Origin: Eleusine coracana subsp. coracana | Taxonomy: Eukaryota; Streptophyta; Magnoliopsida; Poales; Poaceae | Reading direction: 5' to 3' | Assembly (NCBI GenBank): GCA_032690845.1 | Contig: CM064427.1 | Location: 9,063,501 to 9,127,500, forward strand | DNA length: 64,000 nucleotides | Shown here: piece after piece, positions 13,201 to 25,499 of the stretch | Layout: the number at the start of each line of letters is the position of its first letter | How positions within the stretch are numbered: the first letter of the stretch is position 1 | Made by a program: the position numbers and the translations under genes | The notes under the pieces: generated by a model | The model's database searches: none | The model's input: the letters and a program-made list of their open reading frames with translations, nothing else | What the model was told of the DNA's origin: nothing

Positions 13201-16200
13201 AGCCTGACGTCATGCTAACATTCTGGTCTTGGACTATCTTTTCAATGTAGTCAAGTTTATCAATGATCTCCATATAGAGACGTTCCTTTTTACTGGCTAA
13301 CTGCAAATCAGAAATATTTAGTTATGGCAAGACATCTCCCAAAAATGGATATGTTAATGGGGAAAGTTCAGAAGCAATCTAAACATATGGAAAATTAACA
13401 TCAACATACATCAGAGGCCTCTTTGATGACCCAGTCCTGAGTTGTTGGATAAGCAAAGTCCAGAACTGAGGATGGCAAGTTGACAGAAAGAATGTCTACA
13501 GGTGAATAACGGAAGACAGCAACCATGCTTCCAAGCCTGTTGAATGTTAACAGTTACATTGGCCATGAAACTGAAGGGATTACAATAAGAAGCAAACACA
13601 TACCCATAAAAACGGAGACAGTCCCTCTGGAGGGAGTGTCCGCAGCACGCAATTCGATTGGCTGTTGTGTGATTTGAAAAGCTAAGTTCCAGAAACTTCC
13701 CAAAAGATAATCCACGTGCTGCATCTGACATGACTACCCTTTGTGTGGCTGGAGGGATTCCATCTTTTGGTTTGCACCTGAGACACCTGTGCCACATCCA
13801 TATCTTCTCATCACGTTCCCCAGGTAACTTGATAGACGCAAGAGTTTTGACACTGATTGTGAGACTGCCCTGCTGATGAGTGTAGCATCGCACATGAGAT
13901 TCTGCAGGTTCCTTGCAAGATTCACAGCAAGAAGTCTGAAAACACATGAAGATGTATCAGTAAGGTACTGTAAAGCCTGTTATTGTACACTAATAGAATA
14001 TGTATGTCAATGCACCTACCTGAACAAACAAATCTTCATGGAAATATCTTCCAAGTGGCTTATCAAAAGTACCATAGAACTTTATGCGAAAAAGCTGAGA
14101 TTGCTTGCAAACAATTCCTCTCAAAGGGCATGCAATTGACAAGGAAACCAAAATGCTCTGCGGATTGTCAGATGTTGGGAAATATTCATTATGATCATGC
14201 ATTGCTGCACGCTCTTCATCAGATATATGATGCCAACCATTGTCCAAGTCACTTTCAACCCTTGCCATTGCTGGTGTTTCATCTCTATGAACATTATCAG
14301 AAATATATACCTCTGTTGGTGTCCTGATTAGCAAACTTCTTGATTTCTGAACAGCTATGTCTAGATGCGGTATGCATCCATTGGATATCAAGGTTTTTGT
14401 TGAATGAGGGTACACGTCCATGGTTCCACCAATGTACTCTTCTCGATTCGAGTCGGTTCTTGAATGAGATTGCATGCAATCTTCACGAATAAAGCCAGCT
14501 CTTGAATGAGATTGATTTGCAGAGGAACCATCAAGGCAAGGCATGATGCACCCATTTCCAGAAGCTCTCTCGTCAACAGTTTGAAATTCATTCAAATTCT
14601 GCTGAGAATAACTAGAGGAAAGGCTCTGCTTCTCAAGTTGAAGGTCTGAGGGGACTTTTGGAAGTGTTGCACCTTCATCGGCTAGATATGAGGTTTCAAG
14701 TGATAGGTGGTATGCTGCAAATACGGCAAACTGTACTGCAAGTTTAATCTTTTTCAACTCCTCATAAGATCTGCCTCTAAGAAGAACCTGAGAAAAAACA
14801 TGTCACTTTTATCAGAAAGGTACAATATAGTACATGATCTAGAAAGATCAAACCAAAATATTTCACATCTACTATATAAGATTCATTAAATAAACAGAAC
14901 ATTACATGCAAGATTAACAAAGAGAAAGACGAACGACAGAATTAGTTTTACTATTTGGACCTTCCAATTGAATAAGTTATCATCCAAACTGAGTAGATAG
15001 TTGTGTGCATTACCGTGCACCCCAGACGTCTTGGACATCCATCAAAGAACATCAGTGTCTTGGGTGTTTTTTTGTTCAATATCTTTGGTGATGAGTATTC
15101 TGTGACTCTCTCAATCCAGAATGTTTGGCATTGTCCGAGCCTTGCAGAAGCAATATTTTCAATCGATGATGCAATTTGGGCACCTGTACAACGTGATATC
15201 CTTTCTAGAAGCGATCTCTTAACATTCAACACTAAAGAGATCTCTTTTGCAAGAAGCTGTTGAGCATATAATGGCACGCTTTTCTCAACCAGTAAGACAT
15301 GAGGCCGTTGGGCCTCTATCTTTGCAACAGCATTCTTAAGATACTCCTTTTCCTGTACACATAGCACTTTAAATCAATATTATGAACATACTGAAAAAAA
15401 ATAGAGATAACATTTCTTGCTTAGAAAATGAAGGGTGTGACCTGTTCAATAATGCTGTTTATTGATGCTAGTTTGTTTGTAACTTTCTGGTGTTCCAGTG
15501 CTCCTCCCAAAATAAGCAGCCTCGGGTTCTCATGTTTCGATACCATGCGTTTATGTTTTACATTCTTAGTACAAACAACACCTTTAATAAAAGTACTGCA
15601 AAAAGATAAACAGTCATTTAGACCCAAAAGTACCATGGCCAAGATACATGTAATTCTTCGATATTAGTTATAAAGGCAAACCTGTCATCTGGATTTCCTG
15701 TTGCTACACACTTGACTTTGATATAGTCAGTGGGATCCATGCTACCACCATCGTTTGTGTCTGGACGAACAAAGGTAGCAGCTTGCCATGCTAATGAGGA
15801 TACTATGTCTGACCATCCATCCACAGGATCGATTCCATGTCCTTGGAGTAACTGGGACACGAGGGCCCTGAAATGCCCATGTAAAGAATTCCTCAAGAAC
15901 TCTTTATGAGCTATATTATGCTTCCCTCTGATGCCTAAATCGTCATCACAATGATCAAGGTTGACATGTCCAAATACCTTCCCATCACAAACATCATTAT
16001 CATCGTCCTCGTCATATTCAAAAAATCCGTTTTCAAAATCATCCCCCTCATCTTGAGGTGGTGGTGGATACCAAATGTATTGATTACTTTCAAAATCAAT
16101 TTGCTGTACAGCATCGTTATTCTGCTCATCATCACGAGGGGGTGAATTCATAAAGCTAGAATCAACATCATCTGATACCCGGCCTGAATTCCAAGGATAG

Positions 16201-16782
16201 CAAGGAGAATACTGACCAGAATGAACACTCCTCCTGGAGTGAGGACTTGTGTTTCCTCCCAACTGTTTCATAGGGCTGTCTAATGGGCTCGAAGTCCGCA
16301 ACCTGAAGGTATACGCCCTACTGATACTTGTACTCATCGAATCCGTGTCAGAGGTGTCTTGAGAAATCTCACTCTGAGGGGAGAAATACCGCTCAGAATC
16401 CTCACCATCTTCATACACGACACTCCTACATCCACCAATTAGATTCAGTGACAAGGATGGTTACCAAGTTATTTTCAGTTCCCACCCAGGTGTATGCAAG
16501 AAAGTCAATCGCTCACCTTGGTGTTAGGCATCGGACAGGACCAGGTGACGAGAAGCGCCTCCACCCACCCATCCTCGATGTAGGCGGAGTACAGGCACGC
16601 TCTGGCGGAGACACCGGAGGCCCCTCCTGGCCAGTTCCACGCTGCTCTGCTTCACCACCTCGGCCTCCGTTAATAGGCCGGACGCCGAGGCCGCAGCTCT
16701 CGCCAACGCCGTCGCCGCCGCAGTCCGCCATCCCAATCTCGGCGACCCAAGAATCGGACTTCTGCGCGACGGGCACTCCCAT
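10272..16782 (-). CDS. FAB1: 1-phosphatidylinositol-3-phosphate 5-kinase, FAB1/PIKfyve family, FYVE-less
   Basis: Eleven exons on the minus strand: 16782-16517, 16425-15682, 15595-15442, 15352-15014, 14787-14020, 13935-13604, 13536-13410, 13300-13142, 13008-11623, 11542-11276, 10526-10272 (TAA). They total 4797 nt, 1598 residues, with consistent phases and GT-AG introns. The enzyme makes PI(3,5)P2 from PI3P on endosomal and vacuolar membranes. An acidic, Ser-rich N-terminus (to about 260) is followed by the TCP-1/chaperonin-like domain (about 270-560; LLVEKSV, RISRCTGAQI, LMFFDGCP), the Cys-rich FAB1 region (about 700-910; CCESCKEP, MWHRCLRC, SNHTTANRIACCGHSL), a variable linker, and the PIPK kinase domain (about 1300-1598; AQGGKSNVYFA, FVIKQV, YDLKGS, MDYSLL, IIDYLRQYTWDK). 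There is no N-terminal FYVE finger, unlike Arabidopsis FAB1A/B and like FAB1C/D. The first exon is GC-rich and its ATG (16782, or 16731 in frame) is the least certain part. Confidence 0.93.
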
Positions 16783-17300
16783 AAAAGCACCAAAACCGCT
16801 AGAAAACTAGCGCAATCCCAAACTTGGCAGTTCTTGATTCCACTGCAGACTCGATACCAGAGGACACACAGAGATCACAGGAAATAGCCACACCAAACAG
16901 GAACCAAGCGAATCGTTAGAGGGGAACTAAAAGGGACCCCGGGAGGCGCTTAATCCTAGCGTTTCTTGGCTCATGTGCAAAAGAGGAATTCCGTCGAGCA
17001 TGTGGCGCACAAGAAGGCAGCATGGCTCAAACCTCTCCAATCCAGCGGCGGCGGCAAGAAGCGGCAGGCGGCGGCAGCGGACGGCGAGCAGAGCTTGCGG
17101 TGGGGGGACGGGGAGAGGGCAGTGCCCATGGGAGGGGAGAAAGCTTTTTGCTGCGGTGGGAATGGAAGTTAGATATAGAGTAGGGGAAAAGGTGAGCGGG
17201 TAGGAGGAGAAAAAAAAAATAGTTCGGTGGGTGCTGTTGATTTTCTTATCGTTTTCTCCTTCCTTTTTATTAGTTTCTTTCACATTTCCCCCTTTTTGCC
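16783..17300 (-). promoter_or_regulatory. Probable 5' untranslated and promoter-proximal region of the FAB1 gene
   Basis: Upstream of the FAB1 start (leftward gene) lies GC-rich DNA to about 17170, then AT-rich DNA. On the minus strand a TATAAAAGG at 17307-17299 could be a TATA box, which would give a leader of roughly 480 nt. A (CT)n tract of about 20 bp at 17400-17421, GA-rich on the transcribed side, lies just upstream as in many plant promoters. No transcript evidence is available. Confidence 0.35.
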
Positions 17301-17429
17301 TTTTATACTTGTTTTATTATTGGTCAAATCCAAGAGGCAATGGCCCTTGTTTTTTCGTGTACAAACAAATTTGAGAAAGTCTACGGCTCTTTTTCCTTAT
17401 TTCTCTCTCTCTCTCTCTCTATTCCTGAA

Positions 17430-20400
17430 TTTATTAGGTAGGGAATCAATCCGGATTGTGGGTTTTAGAATTATTTTCGTCTATAGATATGTACATAGGC
17501 TAATCATTTTTGGCACTAAACTCTTCCAAATTAAAATCTGTGTTCCCTTTTTTCTTACTATAAATTATATGTATTGAACGTAATATTTTGGGTTCTGTGT
17601 GTTTTATATTTATGGGTATATCTTTATGAGGATTGATTGAATTTGATACCGTAGTTCATCTAATTATGCTAATATTAACTCTTTTTATAATATATTAATA
17701 CATATTATGAATTTTGTGAGCGTGTGACTAAACAATGGATAATCTATCGGATTCTAATCACAATGTGAGTAAATGGCAATATATACAGTGATTTTACAGG
17801 ATTGTTAGACTTATTTTTGACCTGTGAGTAAATGGCGAGAACACGTAAACTTTTATATAATGTAAGACTGAATTTGCTTGTCTATTCGCCAATGAATAAA
17901 CGGTAGAATATTACTTACCAGCCGTCACAATGCAGTGGTCACAGTTCTATTTCACTCCTGAAAATGAAACACGGCCATATGATACTCCTATTTTACCTAA
18001 AAATGGCCTAATTAAGAGGTCAAGTAAACGTGGTACAAGAACTCTCACGATTTCCAACAATAATCTGATTAAATCATTACTAAATAAATGTAATTGTTAG
18101 GCCAAAACATGAAATACTATGCATATCTGTAAAAGGTTGTAAACAACTACAGGACAAGTGAATTTCTAGAAATTGCATGGTTTTCTCCCTGCAAATTTAG
18201 AGCTACAAGCATGTCCCACATGTTAGCCACTCTTGTCTTGCTGTGAGTAACCTGACATTGGGACATGCCTACTAGCTTGGCTTGATATACACAAAAAAGA
18301 ATGAAATGTTATCTCATGATGCAGTCTCTTAAGTGTTTTTTTATAGGTAGTTTTTGTAATTATATATGTTACAAGTAGACTTTCAAATCTAAAACTATTT
18401 GAAATCATCTATCAAGAAAACTCGTCATTAATTCAATACTAGAGATGTAGATCTTTTAAAGCTTTAGTACATCACGAAGCTGGAGTTCAGCGAGTTCGCA
18501 ACTGATATGAGGCTCAAGTACATCAGTTAGAGCTTGGAGTCTCACGTACGGCTAGAGATGCTCAAACTGGAGCACTAAGCGGTATTTAAATATATTTCAC
18601 AAACCTACAGCCATTTTGAGCTTTAGTGACAAGGAACTACATCATTATGGCTCATATATATATTGCTGACACGTGGGATTGGACAATGCAGCACATGTTT
18701 TAATAACCGATTGAGCCAAGTGAAACGTTATTTTTTTTAATTATTTGGGTCTGTAGTAGTAATTCAAAGTTGTCATTTTTTCTTAGTTACAACCAAATAT
18801 AATGAATACTTCTAATATTGTGAAATTAACTCTTGTATAAAACAATGCAATACCTGATCTACAAACAATTTGTATTCTCATTCTTAAAAAAACAATTTGT
18901 ATTCTCATGTAAATTAATTTGTAGTTAAAGTTATAAAATGACAGCTAGTGTATATATAGCAATTATATATGACCAACACGGTAGTGGTTGTCAGTGTTGT
19001 TTAGCCTAACCATGGCGTTGTATAATTAGCCAAATCATAATTGATGTGACATATCAGTTTTATGGCGAAAAGATAGGCTCACCAACTACATTGGAGGTGT
19101 TTGGATGGGTAATTATATTGAACCTCCAATTTTGATTTTAGCTGATCCCCGTATTAATAGGTCTTAATGACTGGGTTTTGAGATTCGATTGGGTTACATG
19201 TATAAAGCTGTAACTATAAGTGGTCTCTTTTTTGTTTTTTATATTAATTTTCTGGAAATATATAAAAGCAACAGGACCATTGAAAACCAACATTTTGAGA
19301 GAGAGGGGGGGGGGGGGGGGGGGTCTGCTTGTTATCAAATCAAACAAGAAAGCTACAAATCGAGTAAGTCTACCTTTTGAATTATCTACCTTTATAATAT
19401 AATATTCCAAATTATAATTCAAGCTGCATAGCACTTATTGCCCTTTAGCATTCCCGTGATATGCAATATTTAGACATTTTTATGACCTAGGATGTTTGTA
19501 CGAAATTTACATAAAAATAAATTCAAAAGGATATAAAAATGCCCACGTTAGACCATAGAATTATCCTTTTTTTAGATCATATTAACACTTGGACACAAAT
19601 TGGAGATTCTTCGACCTTTGTAACTTCTCTTCACAACTGACAAGGCATGCTGGAGTACAACATGGACGTGACGCTTTGATGTTGCCCTCTAATCCATTTC
19701 GGGAGATAGCAACATCAACAAAAAGGAATTTAAGAATAAGAAAACTCCTGAACGTCACTTGGAACCACATGACATGCTACGGAGATTTTAGCCATCGGAA
19801 AGCAACATGTTGATGGGTGTCACCTGTTGATTAAGGCCGTAACAAAGGTTAATTATTAGGGAGGCTGGACAGTGGACACGGTAGGCAATAGACCCTCAAA
19901 TTTTGAGGATTTTTACTGTAGACCTAAATAAATGCATATAATTCCTTTATCTCATCCAATGGTTTAGATTTAAATCATGATATCTTTTCAACCAACCAGT
20001 ATCATGAGTATCATATAGAGGTATCATAAATATCATACGGGTAATATATGAATTACACACCTATTATAAACTTGTGATATTTATATTTCCTAAGATGAAA
20101 CAAATGTCACGTGTTTACTCTCTTATCGTTTTCATTCTACTGAAAAATTAACTTCTACATTACCAAGTAATCACAGTTAATACCATCTTAAATGAATAGT
20201 TAGATCTAAATCATGATACTTCAATTTTATATGTATCATGGTGTACTGTAAAGGTGCTTCAAATTTTTTCCTGAAAAAAAAATGCTCTTAGGCCCTCGAT
20301 TTAGAGAACTAGCACTAAGGTTGTGATCCTGCATGGGCTTAGCAGCAGGCATCGCCCAGCCTTCATTGAAACATGCCCATATAACTGCTTGTTATGAGTT

Positions 20401-21230
20401 TGTTTTCATGGCTGTTATATAAATAAAAATGATGGGAAACTCTATAGGAGGCCACAATGAACGCATACGCGATAGAAGTTAAATGCCCCTTTTAGAGTGG
20501 ACAAAAAATAGAGGAATTTTGGAAGATTTATTCCGTATAAAAAAGAATCATATAAGAGCCTTTAAAAAACATGATTGACCCTTTGTGAATTTCTATTAAA
20601 TGTTTTCCTCTATAGAAGTTTTTCTCGATAAGTTGATAAAATCATCATCCTAAGCTCTCCCACTAGAATATCACAAATTCAAGGTGTTCTATGTGAAAAA
20701 AAACTAATGCACCATAAAACATTAGTGAGATTTGTCCATACTAGAAGAAACAAAAGAAGCAAAACAATCCAAAAGAACTATCCTTTTCCAATGGCAGGAA
20801 GTTGTTGCTCATCTTTGTTGTTCATCTTGAACTTGGCATCTTCTATGGCATCATGTTCCTTGCCCTTGCTTAAAATCTTTCATCGTTACATGAATGATAC
20901 AAACTTATGAACAACATCACCTTGGAGAAGAAATTAAACTAATTTTATTTCTAAAGACCCAATCATTTCTCATTAGCCACAGTGTCCAACGGACTACTGA
21001 AAAGAACAGTAGCTAATATTGTTTATAAAATACTAGCTACTATCTGCTGTAACATAAAAATTGTCTAATTCATGAGGCTTTTTTCATTTGCTAAGATGCA
21101 AGCAAGGTTAACCCAACAAGAACAAAAGCAGTACATCTTTATTATGCGATACCCACAAATAGATAGGATCCGTTCGAATTGTAGTCCTTAACTTCTATTG
21201 CTAGGAGAATACTGGCCTCAGAGTCTAATA
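17430..21230. other. AT-rich intergenic DNA without recognised genes
   Basis: No exon, domain or long coding frame was recognised over these 3.8 kb. Visible structure is limited to a 19-base G run (19305-19323) after a GAGAGA tract, and AT-rich stretches such as 19980-20240 with repeated ATCATGATA/TATCATG words that suggest old MITE remains. Nothing there can be assigned to a family by eye. Confidence 0.5.
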
Positions 21231-21609
21231 TCACTACCATAAATAGGGCATTTAGTGGCGGTAGACTAAAGGCCGTAGCGGCGCGGCCCAAAATGAGCCG
21301 CCGCTACAGAACCTAGGAGGCCTGCCGCGAAGCAGTGGTAGGCCCAGAATCTCTCACCTGGGCATTCAAACAAACACCATAGCTGAAGAACTTACATTAG
21401 CTAGATTTTTTTTTTTGAGAAAGGACTAGATGAAGTCTGCACTTTTTGCCTTTTTAAATTTTTTTTTGCACTACTGGGTCAAGATTTGAGCCAGTTGCTT
21501 GGTTCTATGATTGCTTGGTTCGATGACCATGTGGTAAATACAAATGCATGCATGCTTCATCCTTTTGTGAAAATTTTGGGTATTCAAGTGAATGCCTATG
21601 AATCACTGG

Positions 21610-21790
21610 AGGTCCACCACTGCCGCGAAGCAAACCGCCGCTATTACGCCATCAATAATAGCGGTTGGCAATGTCAACCGCCGTTATAAATGGTTCATGT
21701 TTATAGCGGCGGTTGACATTGTCAACCGTCGTTATAAAGGACACTATAGCAGTGGTTGGCAATTCCAACCGTCGCTATAAAGTGCCCAGG
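21610..21790. repeat. Subterminal palindromic repeats of CACTA copy A, left side
   Basis: At least three copies of a unit of about 34 bp read TATAGCGGCGGTTGACAT followed by its inverted half (TTGTCAACCGCCGTTATA), with drift such as GGTTGGCAATTCCAACCG. Each unit is itself a palindrome. CACTA elements need clustered subterminal motifs for transposase or accessory protein binding (known for En/Spm), so these are likely the functional equivalents. Confidence 0.75.
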
Positions 21791-22281
21791 CTATAAAAGC
21801 CGCGTTCCGACAGCTTCGTTCCTCACTCAAACAGTGGCAGCCCAAAAATTTGGGCAGATCAGGAAAATCAAGGGGAGAAGGTTTTGAGTTTGTTTTTTTT
21901 TTGCAAGAATTTGCTCTCTAAGGTAAGGGGAACTCATCTCATATTTTTTTTGTGCTCCTATTTTGAAATCAAGTTGAATTTTGCATTTTAAGTTTGTTAG
22001 GTTTTCATAAAATTTTAGTTGATTTGTATAGTTTTATTAGATTGTAGTTGAAGTTTATGAAGGCATACATCATCTATTTTCATCACTACACAAAAAATTA
22101 CTATACCTAACCTCTTTTATGTCAATGTGAATCTAGATTTAGTTTGGTTACTAGAAGAGAGAGAAAGTAGTGTTAGGGCAAGAGGGATATAAATTTTTAA
22201 TAATTCTCAATAAAATTAAATAATATATAGCATAGTTTGATGTTTCAACGTGATATTTAACGCTGCCTCAACGCTTAGATC

Positions 22282-24870
22282 GGTCGGAATGTAGAAGCAT
22301 ATTTTGATGATATCATGGTAAAGACTCAGAATGTTGAAGGACTTCTCTCTGACTCGGCAGAGATATTTGACAACCTGAGGCAATACTCGATGAAGTTAAA
22401 TCCCAAGAAGTGTGTCTTTGGGGTTCCTTCGGGAAAGCTACTTGGTTACATCATTTCGAAACTAGGTATAGAGGCTAACCCGGATAAGATCAAGGTGATA
22501 CTTGATATGGGACCACCTAACTCTCAAAGGGATGTTCAGAAGCTGACCGGATGCATGGCATCTTTGAGTCGCTTTATCTCCTGACTCGGGTTCAGGGGTC
22601 TACCATTCTTCGAGCTGCTCAAGAAGCAAGATAACTTTGTCTGGACAGAAGAGGCAAAGTTGGCTTTGGATGATTTGAAGGTTCATCTCAGCACATTCTA
22701 GTCTTAGTGCCTTTGGAGCCACAAGAGAAGCTTCAGCTCTATGTTTTGGCCACAACTCAAGTTGTGAGTACCGTTCTAATGGTCGACCGAGAGGAAGAGG
22801 GTCACATCCAAAAAGTACAACACCCGGTGTATTTTGTTAGTGAGGTCCTTAATGCCTCCAAAACCCAATATCAATAGATCTTGAAGCTGCTATACGCGCT
22901 CTTGATCACCTCGAGGAAGCTGAAGCATTATTTTCAAGCTCATCCGATTGAAGTTCATACTACTTTTGCGCTCGGAGAGGTTCTCCATAATCGCGAGGCG
23001 GTCAGTAAGATTGCTAAATAGGCGGTCGAACTTGGTCAATATACCATTACGTTCGTACCTCGCTCGGCGATCAAAGGTCAGGTGCTGGCTGACTTTGTTT
23101 CTGAGTTGACAGAGATTTAGATGCCGCCTGCACCGCAAGACATCGAGTATTGGAAGATGTACTTTGATGGGTCACTCTAGCTACCGGGCACAGGGGCAGG
23201 AATCGTACTTATTTCACCCTAAGGAGAGAAACTCTGATATGTCCTTTAAATCAAGTTCCACGCGTCCAATAACGCTGTGGAGTATGAAGCTCTTCTGCAT
23301 GGTTTGTGTATCGCCATATTGCTCGGCATTCAGCGCCTTGACATCTTTAGTGACCCGGCTCTAGTCATTAACCAGGTCACTAAGTATCGGAACTGTGTGG
23401 ATGAACACATGGCTGCCTACTGCCAAGAAGCAAGGAAGCTGGAGAACAAGTTTGATGGACTCAAGTTCACACGTGTTCCTTGCGATAACAATCAGGCTGC
23501 TGATGAGCTAGCCAAAATGGGATTATCGCGATCGATTGTCCCACCCGATGTTTTCTTACACACCCTAGATTTTCTCACTATTTCTCTTTAGTCTGATGTC
23601 TTAACGATCAATGTTGCTGACCCTGTGGAAGACATTAACATGGAGACCAACTGGCGCGATCCAATTGTCCAATTCTTGGTCAAGGGTATGCTGCCTATGG
23701 ATTCTAATGAGCAACAGAGGCTAAAGGCTCGATGTCAAGGATACTTAATGGTGGATAACCTGCTTTATCGAAGAGGAGGATTGAACATCTTGATGTGATG
23801 CATCTCAATTCTAGAAGACAAAGAGTTGATGGAGGAAATCCACGCAGGAGCATGCGACAACCATGCAGCTTCCAAGACTTTGATCGACAAGGCTTTTCGA
23901 CAAGGGTTTTATTGGCCCACGACGGTTGAAGATGCACACCAAGTCGTTCAGAAGTGTGAAGGCTGTCAATTCTTCGATCTACAAACGGACGTGCCTTCGC
24001 AACTCAGATGATACCTATGACTTGGCCTTTTGCGGTCTGGGGGCTTGATATTGTCGATCCTTTCAAGAAAGCGCCAGGCAGGTTTACTCATTTGTTTGTT
24101 GCTATTGACAAGTTCGCTGAGTGGATCAAAGCAAAGTTGGTCGGCATGATAACTTCGAAGAAGGCGGTTAAGTTTGTTAGAGAGGTCTTCACTCGGTTTG
24201 GAGTTCCTCATGATGTCATCACCGATAATGGTACTCAGTTTATGTCTGAGGAATTCCGTGACTTTGCCAGAGATGGGAATAAAAATGCACTTTGTGTCGG
24301 TGGCTCATCCTCAAAGCAATGGGTAGGTCGAATGGGCCAACGGTATGATTCTTCAGGGGTTGAAACCCCAGATTTTTTATAGACTCAAATGCCGATCAGT
24401 GGGTTCAAGAGCTACCTTTAGTTCTCTGGGGGCTGCGCACTAATGTCAGTCGGGCTACTGGCTAATCACCTTTCTTGTTGGTCTACGGCTTTGAGGCTAT
24501 GTTGCCGACCGAGGTAAACCTCGTTTCAGCACGAGTCAAGGGATATGACACGAAGCTCTCCGAAGATAACCGAGAGATTCAGTTGATTGCGGTAGAGGAG
24601 ATGCGTGATCGCGCCCTGTTTCGGTCAGTAGTATAGCAGCAGGGCTTACGACGTTATTACGACAAAAATGTTCGAAGTCGTCAGTTCCATGTTGGAGACT
24701 TAGTGCTGCGCCGAGTGCAATCGACTAAGAATCGACACAAGTTATCCCTGGGAAGGACCTTATGTGGTCAAAGAAGTCACTCGGCCGGGGGCTTATCGAC
24801 TGATGTATGAAGATAACGACATCGTACCAAACTCATGGAATATTAACCAGCTACGTCACTTTTATACCTA
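22282..24870 (+). pseudogene. Gypsy pol remnant: RT (C-terminal half), RNase H, integrase
   Basis: Recognisable blocks in order are RT with catalytic YFDDIMVKT (about 22297), LNPKKCVFGV and LLGYIIS; RNase H near 23270-23560 (NNAVEYEALLHGL, NNQAADELAKMG); the integrase zinc-binding domain near 23830-24000 (HAGACDNHAASK, CEGCQFF); and the integrase core near 24030-24280 (WGLDIVDPF, TDNGTQFMSEEF). A C-terminal block at about 24480-24740 (YGFEAMLPTEV, RRYYDKNVRSR) follows. Stops (for example after SLSRFIS near 22582) and frameshifts interrupt it in many places, so it is dead. Confidence 0.85.
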
Positions 24871-25499
24871 GTCTATTTTTATATTCTTATACAGTATTAT
24901 TGAATGAAGCTTTAGTCTTTTTGTGAAAGATTTCTTAATGATTTTCCTTCTTATTTGCCTTGATTCCTTAATTTATACATTAAACAATCGAGTCAAGGGG
25001 CTAGTAATAATGTCTCACTACTCCTTAACCTTGATAAATTCTGGTTTTGGATTTTTACCGACCGGTTCCTCAGGTTTTGACACGGTATTATATTTTTAGT
25101 TAACATTGCAACATGACGGTCATACAATTTGTACTGCACAACAGACTATCACTACACTAAACCCAGAGCCAAAGAGCCAGAGGTCATGTGTTGACTAGTC
25201 GATTCTGATTGATATGCGGTTATGAAGTACGACTTTCAATGTTAAGGAAGACTGATGCATCTTCTATTTTATCTGTAAGATCCTATAGTAAAAAGGATCA
25301 AGTGCTAAGGCGCGATAATGCAGCTAAGTGTCGACTGGTCTACTATAAGTGACAGGAGATTGCTCTAATGGCTATTCAGTCAATTTTCTAACTTGTTTAG
25401 TAATTAAGCAAGAAAAAGAATAATCATTATTTACATAAGGAACATATTGTTTTCCCTACTCAAATACTACTAATGTATCTTATTACATAAATTACAGCT

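Noticed and set aside
16524..16793. Second GC-rich minus-strand frame overlapping FAB1 exon 1
   Set aside because: It does not join exon 2 in phase, whereas the chosen frame does; its openness comes from GC-rich composition.
19305..19323. G19 run as a functional G-quadruplex
   Set aside because: A plain homopolymer after a GA tract with no nearby gene or conserved context; possibly a slippage product.
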